Shown piece by piece: positions 17,176-25,435 of a stretch of 64,000 nucleotides of DNA. Location: the NCBI GenBank assembly GCA_902571425.1, contig CACGBZ010000006.1:1-64000 (forward strand), given 5' to 3'. The DNA comes from an uncultured Pelagibacteraceae bacterium. Its GTDB lineage: Bacteria; Pseudomonadota; Alphaproteobacteria; Pelagibacterales; Pelagibacteraceae. The notes below the pieces were generated by a model that searched no databases, was not told where the DNA came from, and saw only the letters and a program-made list of their open reading frames with translations. Both the position numbers and the translations under genes were made by a program. Numbering within the stretch: the first letter of the stretch is position 1; each line of letters starts with the position of its first letter.

Positions 17176-18354
17176 TTAATTCAATGCGGTTATACCAGGA
17201 AGGTTTTTACCTTCAAGATATTCTAAAAAAGCTCCACCTGCAGTTGAAACAAAATTAAATTCATCAACAGCGTTTAAATTGTTTAATAAAAAAACTGTGT
17301 CCCCACCACCAGCAACTGAAAAAATTTTATTTGCTTTATTATTTTCAATTATTTTTTTTGCTATTTCAATACTTCCATAAGCAAAATTTGGATTTTCAAA
17401 ATATCCTGCGGGTCCATTCCAAAGTATAGTTTTACTGTTATCAATAATTTTTGTTATTTTATCAATAGTTTTTGGACCAATATCTAATATCATTTCATCT
17501 GAAAATATTTCGTTTAATTCTTTCTTTTCAGGAGATCCATTTAAATCATTAGATACAATTACATCTTCTGGATAGATTATTTTACATTTTTCTTTTTTTG
17601 AAATAGAAATAATTTCTTCAACTATTTTATCACAATTTTTTTCTTTAATGGATTTTCCAATGCTATTTCCAAAATATTCTATAAAATTATTAGCCATACC
17701 ACCAACAATTATAATATTGTCAAATTTAGAAATTAAATTTTTAATAACATTAATTTTTGTTGAAATTTTAGATCCCCCAATAATACAAGTAATTGGTCTG
17801 GTAATGTCAGAAGTTATTTTATTAAGCGCATTAACTTCTAGGTCTAACTGTAATCCAGAAAAAGAGGGTAAAAATTTTGGAATCTCATTAATTGATGCAT
17901 GAGCTCTATGTGAACAAGAGAAAGCGTCGTTGACATAAATATCTCCAAGATTTGATATCATTTCAGCAAACTTATTGTCATTTTGTTCTTCTTCAGAATA
18001 AAATCTAATATTTTCTAAAATGAAAATATCTTCATTATAGTCACTGAAAAAATTTTTACTTTTTATTTCTTTAATATTCTCACTAATAAGTTTTACTTTT
18101 TTTTTCAATTTATTTTGCAATTCTTCACAAATTGGTTTTAGGGAGAGTTCTTTTACAATTTTACCTTTTGGTCGTCCAACATGAGATAAAATTATAATTT
18201 TAGCTTTTTCTTTAATTAAAAAATCTAATGTAGGAAGAATTTTATCAATTCTTGTTGTGTCTGTTATCTTGTCTCTTTCTAGAGGTACATTTAAATCTAG
18301 TCTTAATAATATTTTTTTATTGTTTAGATTTTTTTCGTTTATAATACTTCTCAT
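17176..18354 (-). CDS. pgk: Phosphoglycerate kinase
   Basis: PGK interconverts 1,3-bisphosphoglycerate/ADP and 3-phosphoglycerate/ATP. The 392-residue two-domain protein has RLDLNVPLE at about residues 18-26, SHVGRPKG near 58-65, NDAFSCSHRAHAS near 160, and the C-terminal nucleotide site ending with SVAGGGDTVFLL and STAGGAFLEYLEG. The length is normal. It overlaps gap by one base and aldolase follows directly. No unusual substitutions seen at the catalytic Arg or Gly-rich loops. Confidence 0.97.
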   Translation of the reverse strand: MRSIINEKNLNNKKILLRLDLNVPLERDKITDTTRIDKILPTLDFLIKEKAKIIILSHVGRPKGKIVKELSLKPICEELQNKLKKKVKLISENIKEIKSKNFFSDYNEDIFILENIRFYSEEEQNDNKFAEMISNLGDIYVNDAFSCSHRAHASINEIPKFLPSFSGLQLDLEVNALNKITSDITRPITCIIGGSKISTKINVIKNLISKFDNIIIVGGMANNFIEYFGNSIGKSIKEKNCDKIVEEIISISKKEKCKIIYPEDVIVSNDLNGSPEKKELNEIFSDEMILDIGPKTIDKITKIIDNSKTILWNGPAGYFENPNFAYGSIEIAKKIIENNKANKIFSVAGGGDTVFLLNNLNAVDEFNFVSTAGGAFLEYLEGKNLPGITALN

Positions 18355-19361
18355 TAAGAGATTTTATGCAAAGTTTCAGCGATATCACACATTCTATTAG
18401 AAAAGCCCCATTCATTATCATACCAGGCTGATATTTTACCCATATTACTTCCAACTACATTTGTTAAAGAAGCATCTACTATTGCAGAAGCAGGATGGTG
18501 GTTAAAATCAATAGACACTAATTTTTCATGAGTAACTTCTAAGATATTTTTTAATTTATTTTTTGACGCTTGCTCAAATGCATCATTAATTTTTTTTATA
18601 TTAATTTTTTTTTTTGTACAAAAAACTAATTCAATAAGAGAAACATTAGGAGTAGGCACTCTCATTGCAACACCTTCTAGTTTTCCTACGAGGTTTGGTA
18701 TTATTTCTCCTATTGCTTTCGAAGCTCCTGTTGAGGTAGGTACTATTGATTGACTAGCTGATCTTGCTCTTCTTGGATCTTTGTGAGAATTATCTAAAAT
18801 TTTCTGATCGCTAGTAAACGCATGAATTGTAGTCATAAAACCTTTTTCAATTTCAAAATTTTCATCAAGAACGCTGGTTACTGGTGCTAGACAATTGGTA
18901 GTACATGACGCTGCAGATATTATTTTATCATCTTTAGTAATTATATTTTCATTAACACCAAATACTATTGTTTTATCAGCATTTTTACATGGAGCAGAAA
19001 CGATCACTTTTTTTGCACCATTTTCTATATGAGCAAGAAGTTTTTCTTTTGAATTAAATTTTCCAGTACATTCAAAAACATAATCAACATCATGTTTTTT
19101 CCAATCAATGTCGTTAATTTTTGTTTCTTGAGAAAATTTAATTTTATTTTTATTAATTATTAAATGTTTCGGATCAAAATTTAAATCAACATTTAATTTG
19201 CCATGAATAGAATCGTATTTGATTAAGTTAGATGTAGTTTCTGAATTTGACCTATTATTTATAAGATTAATTTTTAAATTTTTATTTTTACCTTCGATAA
19301 TTGATCTAACAACCATACGACCAATACGTCCCATCCCGTTAATTCCAATTTTAATTGTCAT
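18354..19361 (-). CDS. gap: Glyceraldehyde-3-phosphate dehydrogenase, type I
   Basis: The 335-residue enzyme has the Rossmann start GINGMGRIGR at 6-15 and the catalytic Cys153 in SAASCTTNCLAP; the C-terminal WYDNEWGFSNRM is present. At the end of the second strand, where NAD-specific enzymes have an Asp (E. coli INDLLD), this protein reads INNRSNS (Asn36, Arg37, Ser38). Loss of that Asp with a following Arg/Ser is a known mark of NADP(H)-accepting GAPDHs, so dual or NADP specificity is possible, by inference. The gene is one base after tkt and overlaps pgk by one base. Confidence 0.96.
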   Translation of the reverse strand: MTIKIGINGMGRIGRMVVRSIIEGKNKNLKINLINNRSNSETTSNLIKYDSIHGKLNVDLNFDPKHLIINKNKIKFSQETKINDIDWKKHDVDYVFECTGKFNSKEKLLAHIENGAKKVIVSAPCKNADKTIVFGVNENIITKDDKIISAASCTTNCLAPVTSVLDENFEIEKGFMTTIHAFTSDQKILDNSHKDPRRARSASQSIVPTSTGASKAIGEIIPNLVGKLEGVAMRVPTPNVSLIELVFCTKKKINIKKINDAFEQASKNKLKNILEVTHEKLVSIDFNHHPASAIVDASLTNVVGSNMGKISAWYDNEWGFSNRMCDIAETLHKIS

Positions 19362-19362
19362 T

Positions 19363-21321
19363 TTATTTTTTTACTAATTTTTTAGTAATATTTTTAATAT
19401 TCGTGCTTTCTAGTCCAAAATATTTATAAATATCTTTATAAGGTGCACTTTTGCCGAATTCATCAATTCCAAAAGCAATACCTTTATCACCTACATATTT
19501 TTTCCAACAATCAATTGATCCAGCTTCAATTGATATTTTAAATTTTGTTTCTTTTAAAATTTTATTTTTATAAGATTTTGATTGTAATTCGAAAAGTTCC
19601 ATACAAGGCATTGATATCACCTTAGAATATATTTTATCTTTGGCTAATTTATGGCCAACTTCTATTGCTAGATTAACTTCAGATCCACTCGCTAATATTG
19701 TTAGATTAATTTTTTTATTTGTTCTTAAAACCTCGTAAGCACCTAATGAACATAAGTTTTTATTTGTGTATGTTTTTCTTACTGGGTTTAAATTTTGTCT
19801 TGTTAAAGATAGCACACTAGGTGTTTTTGAGCTTTTTAAGGCATGCTCCCAACATTCGATAGTTTCAATTCTATCTGAAGGTCTAAATATATTTAAGTTA
19901 GGTATAGCACGTAATCCCAAAAGCTGTTCAATAGGTTGATGAGTAGGGCCGTCTTCTCCTAGGCCAATAGAATCATGAGTCATTACATAAATAACTCTTT
20001 TTTTCATTAATGCTGACAATCTAATCGAAGGTTTACAATAATCAGAAAATATTAAAAAAGTACCTCCATAAGGAATTAGATTACTATGAAGTGCAATACC
20101 ATTCATAATTCCACTCATAGCGTGTTCTCTCACCCCGTAGTGAATGTAATTTCCAGTAAAATCTCCAGGTTTAATTATTTTATGGTTTTTAGTCTTTGTA
20201 TTATTTGATCCTGCTAAATCAGCAGAGCCACCAATTAAATTATTTTTTTCTTTTGTTAATACACTCAACGTCATTTCCGAACATTTTCTAGTAGCTAAAC
20301 TTTTTGGCTGCTTTATTGCATTTTGTTTTTCTTTTTTAAGCACTGTCGTAAAGTTATTTTTTAAAGTTTGATTAAATTTTATTTTTTTTTCTTTACATTT
20401 CTTGTTCCATTTTTTTTCTAAAATTTCACCTTTTTGACCAAATTTTCTCCAATCTTTTAAAATTTGATTTGGGACATGAAAAGGTTTACTTTTCCAATTT
20501 AAGGCTTTTCTTACAAGCTTGATTTCATCTGCTCCCAATGGACTTCCATGGGACGATGCCTTTCCAGATTTATTAGGTGAACCATATCCAATTTTCGTTT
20601 TACATGAAATCACAGTAGGTTTTTTAGCTTTCTGAGCTTTTTTTAGTGCTTTAAAAATTTCTTTTTCATTATGACCGTTGATAGAAATATAATCCCAACC
20701 ATATCCTTCAAATCTTTTTTTAAAATTATCTGAAACTGCAAGATTTGTTGGACCATCAATTGAAATTGAATTGTTATCAAATAGCATAACTAAATTTTTA
20801 AGTTTCAAATGTCCCGCTAAACTCATAGCTTCATGACTTATTCCTTCCATTAAGCATCCATCTCCAGCTAAAACATAAGTTTTGTGATTAATTAGATCTT
20901 TACCTAATTTATTTTTTAATATTTCTTCAGCTATTGCAAAACCAACTGCATTAGATATACCTTGTCCAAGTGGACCTGTTGTAGTTTCTATACCTGTTTT
21001 CGGATGATATTCAGGATGTCCAGCACAAATAGAATTTAGCTGCCTAAATTTTTTGATATTATTAATTGATATGCTTTTATATCCAGTTAGGTAAAGCAAA
21101 GAATATAAAAGCATAGAACCATGACCAGCAGACAAAACAAATCTATCTCTGTTTAACCAATCTGGATTCTTTGGATTAAATCTTAAAAAATTTTTGAATA
21201 AAACTGTTGCAACATCTGCCATACCCATTGGCATTCCTGGGTGACCTGAATTTGCTTTTTGAACAGCATCAATTGATAAAAATCTGATGCAATTAGCTAA
21301 ATCATTGTGTAGTTTGCTCAA
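19363..21321 (-). CDS. tkt: Transketolase
   Basis: Transketolase moves two-carbon units in the pentose phosphate pathway using thiamine pyrophosphate. The 652-residue protein has HPGMPMGMAD near residues 27-36, the TPP/Mg motif GDGCLMEG near 153, the FDNNSISIDG segment near 187, and the pyrimidine domain with THDSIGLGEDGPTHQP around 450-465. Length and domain order match TktA. It is the first gene of the minus-strand central-carbon block; the divergent coiled-coil gene begins 53 bases away, so promoters for both directions must lie in that gap. Confidence 0.97.
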   Translation of the reverse strand: MSKLHNDLANCIRFLSIDAVQKANSGHPGMPMGMADVATVLFKNFLRFNPKNPDWLNRDRFVLSAGHGSMLLYSLLYLTGYKSISINNIKKFRQLNSICAGHPEYHPKTGIETTTGPLGQGISNAVGFAIAEEILKNKLGKDLINHKTYVLAGDGCLMEGISHEAMSLAGHLKLKNLVMLFDNNSISIDGPTNLAVSDNFKKRFEGYGWDYISINGHNEKEIFKALKKAQKAKKPTVISCKTKIGYGSPNKSGKASSHGSPLGADEIKLVRKALNWKSKPFHVPNQILKDWRKFGQKGEILEKKWNKKCKEKKIKFNQTLKNNFTTVLKKEKQNAIKQPKSLATRKCSEMTLSVLTKEKNNLIGGSADLAGSNNTKTKNHKIIKPGDFTGNYIHYGVREHAMSGIMNGIALHSNLIPYGGTFLIFSDYCKPSIRLSALMKKRVIYVMTHDSIGLGEDGPTHQPIEQLLGLRAIPNLNIFRPSDRIETIECWEHALKSSKTPSVLSLTRQNLNPVRKTYTNKNLCSLGAYEVLRTNKKINLTILASGSEVNLAIEVGHKLAKDKIYSKVISMPCMELFELQSKSYKNKILKETKFKISIEAGSIDCWKKYVGDKGIAFGIDEFGKSAPYKDIYKYFGLESTNIKNITKKLVKK

Positions 21322-21374
21322 AATTATCCTGACTAGACTAAGAAGAATCTATTTAATAATATAAACATATATAT

Positions 21375-21698
21375 ATGAATTCTATAAACGAAAAAGAAAA
21401 AAAATTAAATATTGCATTAGAGGAATTAAAAAATTTAGATCTAACAAATCCTGAATTACAAAAAAATATCGAAAATTTAAGCACAAAACAAAATCAATTA
21501 GAAATTGAAAAAACACAGATTGAAGAAAAATATAAAACGTTACTCGAGGAACATGAAAATCTATCAAAAAAACTTGATGATTTAAAAAATAAAGAAAAGT
21601 TGGAAGAAAGAAAACAAATTGAATTTTCTGAAAAAATTGACGAACTTAATCAAGAAACTGACACACTATTGGATGAAATAGATAAATGGCAAATGTAA
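21375..21698 (+). CDS. Coiled-coil protein upstream of zapA (ZauP/DUF4164-like)
   Basis: A 107-residue protein that is almost wholly a predicted coiled coil: runs of Leu/Ile every three or four positions amid Glu, Lys, Asn and Gln, with no hydrophobic segment. It overlaps zapA by 13 bases. In Caulobacter a small coiled-coil protein, ZauP, encoded just before zapA, forms a pair with ZapA that tightens the Z-ring, and DUF4164 proteins hold this place in other alphaproteobacteria. Sequence similarity cannot be judged by eye in a coiled coil; the assignment rests on position, size and predicted structure. Confidence 0.65.
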   Translation: MNSINEKEKKLNIALEELKNLDLTNPELQKNIENLSTKQNQLEIEKTQIEEKYKTLLEEHENLSKKLDDLKNKEKLEERKQIEFSEKIDELNQETDTLLDEIDKWQM

Positions 21699-22132
21699 GT
21701 ATAAAATTTAACAATAAAGAGTTTTTGCTCGCTTGCGAAGATGGACAAGAGGAGCACTTAGAAGAATTGTTAATTCAGATTAACAAAAAGTTTAATAGTT
21801 TGAAAAATGATTTGGGAAATCTAGGTGAAAATAAATTATTATTAATTACAGCTGTAAAAATAATGGATGAATATTACGAAACTAAGAAAAAAGTAGATCA
21901 AAAAAAAGAAGAATTAAATGATCTATCAAAAAAATTTAAAGAACTAAAATCTCTAATTTACGATTATAGAGACACAAAAGAATCTGAAATTGAAAAACTA
22001 AAACTTGATCATGAAAATTTAAAACAAGAAATTGACGATAATCAAAAAAAATACGAAAATTTAATTGATGAAGCTGCTGATCAAATATCAAATTTTGTAA
22101 AAAAAGCAAAATTAGAAAACATTTCAAAGTAG
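21686..22132 (+). CDS. zapA: Cell division protein ZapA
   Basis: ZapA bundles FtsZ filaments at the division site. The N-terminal half (residues 1-65) has the family pattern: ANVSIKFNNKEFLLAC, EEHLEELLIQINKKFN, and KLLLITAVKIMDEYYETKK, corresponding to the ZapA globular head. The rest, to residue 148, is a long coiled coil, longer than the E. coli protein (about 109). It overlaps the coiled-coil gene before it by 13 bases and is followed after 4 bases by 5-FTHF cyclo-ligase, the usual neighbour. No room exists for a 6S RNA gene between these two genes. Confidence 0.85.
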   Translation: MANVSIKFNNKEFLLACEDGQEEHLEELLIQINKKFNSLKNDLGNLGENKLLLITAVKIMDEYYETKKKVDQKKEELNDLSKKFKELKSLIYDYRDTKESEIEKLKLDHENLKQEIDDNQKKYENLIDEAADQISNFVKKAKLENISK

Positions 22133-22136
22133 GTCT

Positions 22137-22682
22137 GTGAGTAAATCTAAGCTAAGAAGTAAAATTTTAAATCTTAGAAAAAAAAATTTGAATAAAAAAT
22201 TTGGTCTCAATCCTGACAGAATTTATCGATTTTTAAAAAAAAATAAAATTAATTTCAAAAATGTAGGAGGGTATTACCCTTGTAATCATGAGATTGATGA
22301 TTTGGATATGCTTTATTTTTTAAGAAACAAAAGGGCAAATATTTCCTTACCAATAATTAAAGAAAATAACCAAATGGATTTTTTTGAATGGACAAATAAA
22401 GATCCTTTAAAAATTAATAAGTATGGAATTGCTGAGCCAACTTTAAGAAAGAAAATTTATCCAGATATAATATTTGTTCCTTTAGTAGCTTATGATGATG
22501 ACTTGAATAGATTAGGCTATGGTGGAGGATTTTATGATCGTTATTTGGAAAAAGTATCCAAAATTAAAAAAATATTTAAAATTGGATTAGGGTTTTCATA
22601 CCAAGAGATAAAAAAAATACCTATCAACAAGTATGATAAGAAACTTGATTTAATAATAACCGAGAAAAAAATTATAAAATGA
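22137..22682 (+). CDS. 5-formyltetrahydrofolate cyclo-ligase
   Basis: The enzyme (YgfA/MTHFS) converts 5-formyl-THF to 5,10-methenyl-THF with ATP. The 181-residue protein has GGYYPCNHEID near residues 44-54, a FVPLVAYD strand near 113-120 and the ATP-binding GYGGGFYDRYL at 127-137, all characteristic. The start is GTG at 22137, four bases after the zapA stop; no ATG is near. Its end overlaps the next gene by four bases (ATGA). Short N-terminus compared with some homologues but all motifs are present. Confidence 0.93.
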   Translation: MSKSKLRSKILNLRKKNLNKKFGLNPDRIYRFLKKNKINFKNVGGYYPCNHEIDDLDMLYFLRNKRANISLPIIKENNQMDFFEWTNKDPLKINKYGIAEPTLRKKIYPDIIFVPLVAYDDDLNRLGYGGGFYDRYLEKVSKIKKIFKIGLGFSYQEIKKIPINKYDKKLDLIITEKKIIK

Positions 22683-23482
22683 GAATCTTATTTTTAGGAG
22701 ATGTTGTTGGAATTTCAGGATGTTCTAAATTAACAAGTAATTTATTAAATGAAATTAATAAAAACAAAATCGATTTTGTAATAGTAAACGGTGAAAATGC
22801 AGCAGCTCAAGGTGTGGGGCTAACTAAAGAAATATGTAAGGATTTTTTTAATTGTGGAGTTGATGTTATCACAACCGGCAATCATGTTTGGGATCAAAAA
22901 GAAATTATGGAATTTATTGATAAAGACGAAAGATTATTAAGACCTAAAAATTTATTTGAACCTGCACCAGGAAAAGGTTTTCAGATTTACAAAACAAAGA
23001 ACGATATAAAAATTGGAGTTCTTAATTTGATGGGCAACGTTTTTATGAAAAAGTGTGAAGATGTTTTTGAAGCTTCTCAAAAATTTTTAAAAGAAAATGA
23101 AATGAAAAAGGATTTTGATTTACTTGTAGTTGATTTCCATGGTGAAATTACTAGCGAAAAAAATGCTATAGGACATCTATTTGATGGAAAGGCAACTCTC
23201 GTGGTAGGAACCCATACTCATATTCCAACAAATGATGCCAGAATACTTAATAATGGCACTGGATATCAAACCGATGCAGGCATGTGTGGGGATTATGATT
23301 CAGTGATTGGAATGAATAAAGAAAATTCCTTGAATAGATTTTTAAAAAAGAATTCAGTGAAACACTTTCCTGCTACTGGAGATGCTACTTTGTGTGGTGT
23401 TATAGTAGATTGTGATATAAAAACAGGTTTAGCAATAGACATCAAAAGCTATATATACGGAGATCAACTAAAAAATATTTAA
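22679..23482 (+). CDS. YmdB-like metallophosphoesterase (TIGR00282 family)
   Basis: The 267-residue protein has the calcineurin-like metal motifs FLGDVVG (residues 5-11), NGEN at 37-40 and GNHVWD at 67-72, and later DFHGE and GTHTHIPTND. The arrangement is that of the TIGR00282/YmdB family, whose Bacillus member is a 2',3'-cyclic nucleotide phosphodiesterase affecting RNA metabolism; the function in proteobacteria is not established. It lies between 5-FTHF cyclo-ligase and yebC, with a 4-base overlap upstream and a 5-base gap downstream, so it is part of the zapA operon. Confidence 0.92.
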   Translation: MRILFLGDVVGISGCSKLTSNLLNEINKNKIDFVIVNGENAAAQGVGLTKEICKDFFNCGVDVITTGNHVWDQKEIMEFIDKDERLLRPKNLFEPAPGKGFQIYKTKNDIKIGVLNLMGNVFMKKCEDVFEASQKFLKENEMKKDFDLLVVDFHGEITSEKNAIGHLFDGKATLVVGTHTHIPTNDARILNNGTGYQTDAGMCGDYDSVIGMNKENSLNRFLKKNSVKHFPATGDATLCGVIVDCDIKTGLAIDIKSYIYGDQLKNI

Positions 23483-23487
23483 AGATC

Positions 23488-24213
23488 ATGGCAGGACATT
23501 CACATTGGGCAGGAATAAAACATAAAAAAGGTAAGGCTGATAAGCAAAGATCGAAGATATTTTCAAAATTATCTAAAGAGATTACTGTTGCGGCAAAACT
23601 TGGTGACAAAGATCCATCAATGAACCCTAGACTAAGATCTGCAGTACAGGCTGCTAGATCTGCAAATATGCCTAAAGATAATATTGAAAGAGCAATAGAT
23701 AAATCTTCCGCAGCTACAGGGGCAAATTTTGAAAATTTAAGATACGAGGGGTTTGGACCAGAAAAGATTGCTGTTATAGTTGAAACTTTAACAGACAACA
23801 AAAATAGGACCGCTTCAAATATTAGAACTATTTTTCAAAAGAGTGGAGGGAGCTTAGGAACCCAAGGTTCTGCCTCTCATAATTTTCAACAATTGGGCAT
23901 AATCAAAATTGATAAAAAAGAGATATCTGATGAAAAAATTTTAGATTTAGCGATTGAATCAGGAGCTGACGAATGTTTGTCTTATGAGGATTATCATGAG
24001 GTCCAGTGTCAAATGAGCGAAATATATAATGTGAAAAAAAATCTTGAGAAAATTATTGTAAATTTTATTTCCACAGAAATTGAATGGGTCCCGTTAAATA
24101 ATGTTGAAGTAAATAAAGATAGTAAAGATGGTGTTGTAGATTTTTTAGAAACTCTCGAGGAAGATGACGATGTTCAAAACGTTTATTCAAACGTTAATTT
24201 AGGTGGTATTTAA
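23488..24213 (+). CDS. yebC: YebC/PmpR family protein
   Basis: Starts with the invariant MAGHSHWAGIKHKKGKAD and continues to PRLRSAVQAARSANMPKDNIERAI near residues 49-72; both are diagnostic of YebC. The 241-residue length is normal. Family members are described as transcriptional regulators and, more recently, as translation factors acting on ribosomes stalled at proline-rich sequence. It is immediately upstream (one-base overlap, ATGATG region) of a RuvC-like gene, the order seen in other proteobacteria. Confidence 0.97.
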   Translation: MAGHSHWAGIKHKKGKADKQRSKIFSKLSKEITVAAKLGDKDPSMNPRLRSAVQAARSANMPKDNIERAIDKSSAATGANFENLRYEGFGPEKIAVIVETLTDNKNRTASNIRTIFQKSGGSLGTQGSASHNFQQLGIIKIDKKEISDEKILDLAIESGADECLSYEDYHEVQCQMSEIYNVKKNLEKIIVNFISTEIEWVPLNNVEVNKDSKDGVVDFLETLEEDDDVQNVYSNVNLGGI

Positions 24214-24707
24214 TGATGATTATTGGAATTGATCCAGGTATCTCAGGTTCAATCTGTTTTTTTCAGAACGGCATTATAAAAGACGTGATTGAAATGCCAA
24301 CCATGACAGATGGTAAGAAGAATAAAAGACAAGTAAATGGTGCTCAAATATTTAATGAAATTAGTGAAAGGATAAACAAATTTGATAAAAAAAATATAAA
24401 AGTTGTAATTGAACAAGTTTCTGCAATGCCTGGACAAGGCGTTACTAGTATGTTTAATTTTGGTCAATCTTTTGGTATTTTAAAAGGAATATGTAGCGCA
24501 ATGCATTTACCTGTTTATTATGTTAGGCCTGCTAAGTGGAAAAAATATTTTAATCTTATTAATTCAGAAAAAGATGCGAGCAGAACAAGAGCTATTGAAA
24601 TTTTTCCATACTTTTCATCACAATTGTCAAAAAAAAAAGATAATAACAAGGCAGATGCTATTCTAATAGCTAGTTTTTTCTACGAAACTTATCAAAAAGA
24701 GGAATAA
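24213..24707 (+). CDS. RuvC-like Holliday junction resolvase
   Basis: The 164-residue RNase H-fold protein has the three acidic clusters of RuvC: GIDPG with Asp at about residue 7, VVIEQV with Glu near 69, and KADA with Asp near 147. It occupies the ruvC position after yebC. However the surrounding sequence (EQVSAMPGQGVTSMFNFGQSFG, VRPAKWKKYF) resembles the divergent RuvC-like nucleases of phages and other mobile elements more than canonical RuvC, and ruvA and ruvB, which normally follow, are replaced by tolQ. It may be the chromosomal resolvase working without RuvAB, or have another structure-specific nuclease role. Confidence 0.78.
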   Translation: MMIIGIDPGISGSICFFQNGIIKDVIEMPTMTDGKKNKRQVNGAQIFNEISERINKFDKKNIKVVIEQVSAMPGQGVTSMFNFGQSFGILKGICSAMHLPVYYVRPAKWKKYFNLINSEKDASRTRAIEIFPYFSSQLSKKKDNNKADAILIASFFYETYQKEE

Positions 24708-24729
24708 TCAATTTAAATTAATAGACAAA

Positions 24730-24758
24730 ATCATGACACATTTACGTGTGATGAGTAA
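24730..24758. repeat. Imperfect inverted repeat before tolQ
   Basis: The sequence ATCATGACACA-TTTAC-GTGTGATGAGT just before the tolQ start contains arms that pair as TCAT..CACA with TGTGATGA if two bases bulge. It could be an RNA hairpin in the tol leader or an operator. No U-tract follows, so it is not a terminator for the resolvase gene. Weak evidence. Confidence 0.3.
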
Positions 24759-24760
24759 GC

Positions 24761-25435
24761 ATGGAAGCAGATATAGCAGCAAAAGCAGTTGAATTAGGAA
24801 CAAATACTGATTTTTCATTATTCAGTTTATTTTTTAGAGCTGACATAATTGTTAAGTCTGTAATGATTATATTAATATTGTGCTCAATATATTCTTGGGC
24901 TGTAATTATTGAAAAATTTCGTTTATTTAAAAAAATAGCTAAATCTTCAGAGGAATTTGAGGAAAAATTCTGGAATTCTAAATCTGCTGAAACTTTCTAT
25001 AATAGTTTACCTAGTAAACTTGAGGATCCAATGTCACTTGTGTTTCAAGATGCAATGGAGGGATTACTTAAAAAAAAATCAAGAACCAATATTAGTGAGA
25101 GAATGAGTGCATCTTTAGAAGCTGGAATTGAAAAACAAATGACAAAAATTGAAAAAGGTTTTACTTTTTTGGCAACAGTAGGTTCAACAGCACCATTTAT
25201 TGGATTGTTTGGAACTGTTTGGGGAATTATGAATTCTTTTCAATCTATAGCTATTTCGAGAAATACAAGTCTTGCGATAGTTGCGCCGGGAATAGCCGAA
25301 GCTTTATTTGCAACTGCACTTGGTCTATTGGCTGCAATACCAGCAGTAGTGGCATACAACAAATTCAATAATGATGCCAAAAAATATTCAGAAAAATTAG
25401 AAAATTTTTCAAAAAGATTTTTAACAATTATTTAA
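24761..25435 (+). CDS. tolQ: Tol-Pal system protein TolQ
   Basis: TolQ is the five-copy proton-channel subunit of the Tol-Pal motor that links inner and outer membrane during division. The 224-residue protein has a first helix around residues 28-48 and a pair of helices near 130-150 and 165-190; the ATVGSTAPFIGLFGTVWGIM segment between them is the MotA/TolQ/ExbB signature. Context removes doubt between ExbB and TolQ, since tolR, tolA, tolB and pal follow. The gene ends directly on the tolR start. Confidence 0.96.
   Translation: MEADIAAKAVELGTNTDFSLFSLFFRADIIVKSVMIILILCSIYSWAVIIEKFRLFKKIAKSSEEFEEKFWNSKSAETFYNSLPSKLEDPMSLVFQDAMEGLLKKKSRTNISERMSASLEAGIEKQMTKIEKGFTFLATVGSTAPFIGLFGTVWGIMNSFQSIAISRNTSLAIVAPGIAEALFATALGLLAAIPAVVAYNKFNNDAKKYSEKLENFSKRFLTII

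Noticed and set aside
16100-17200. Possible TPP riboswitch linked to thiE, and one upstream of thiD
   Set aside because: thiE and thiD are inside operons with overlapping neighbours; no CTGAGA-type motif or leader is seen.
22100-22137. Expected 6S RNA gene between zapA and 5-FTHF cyclo-ligase
   Set aside because: Only four bases separate the two genes; no room for it.
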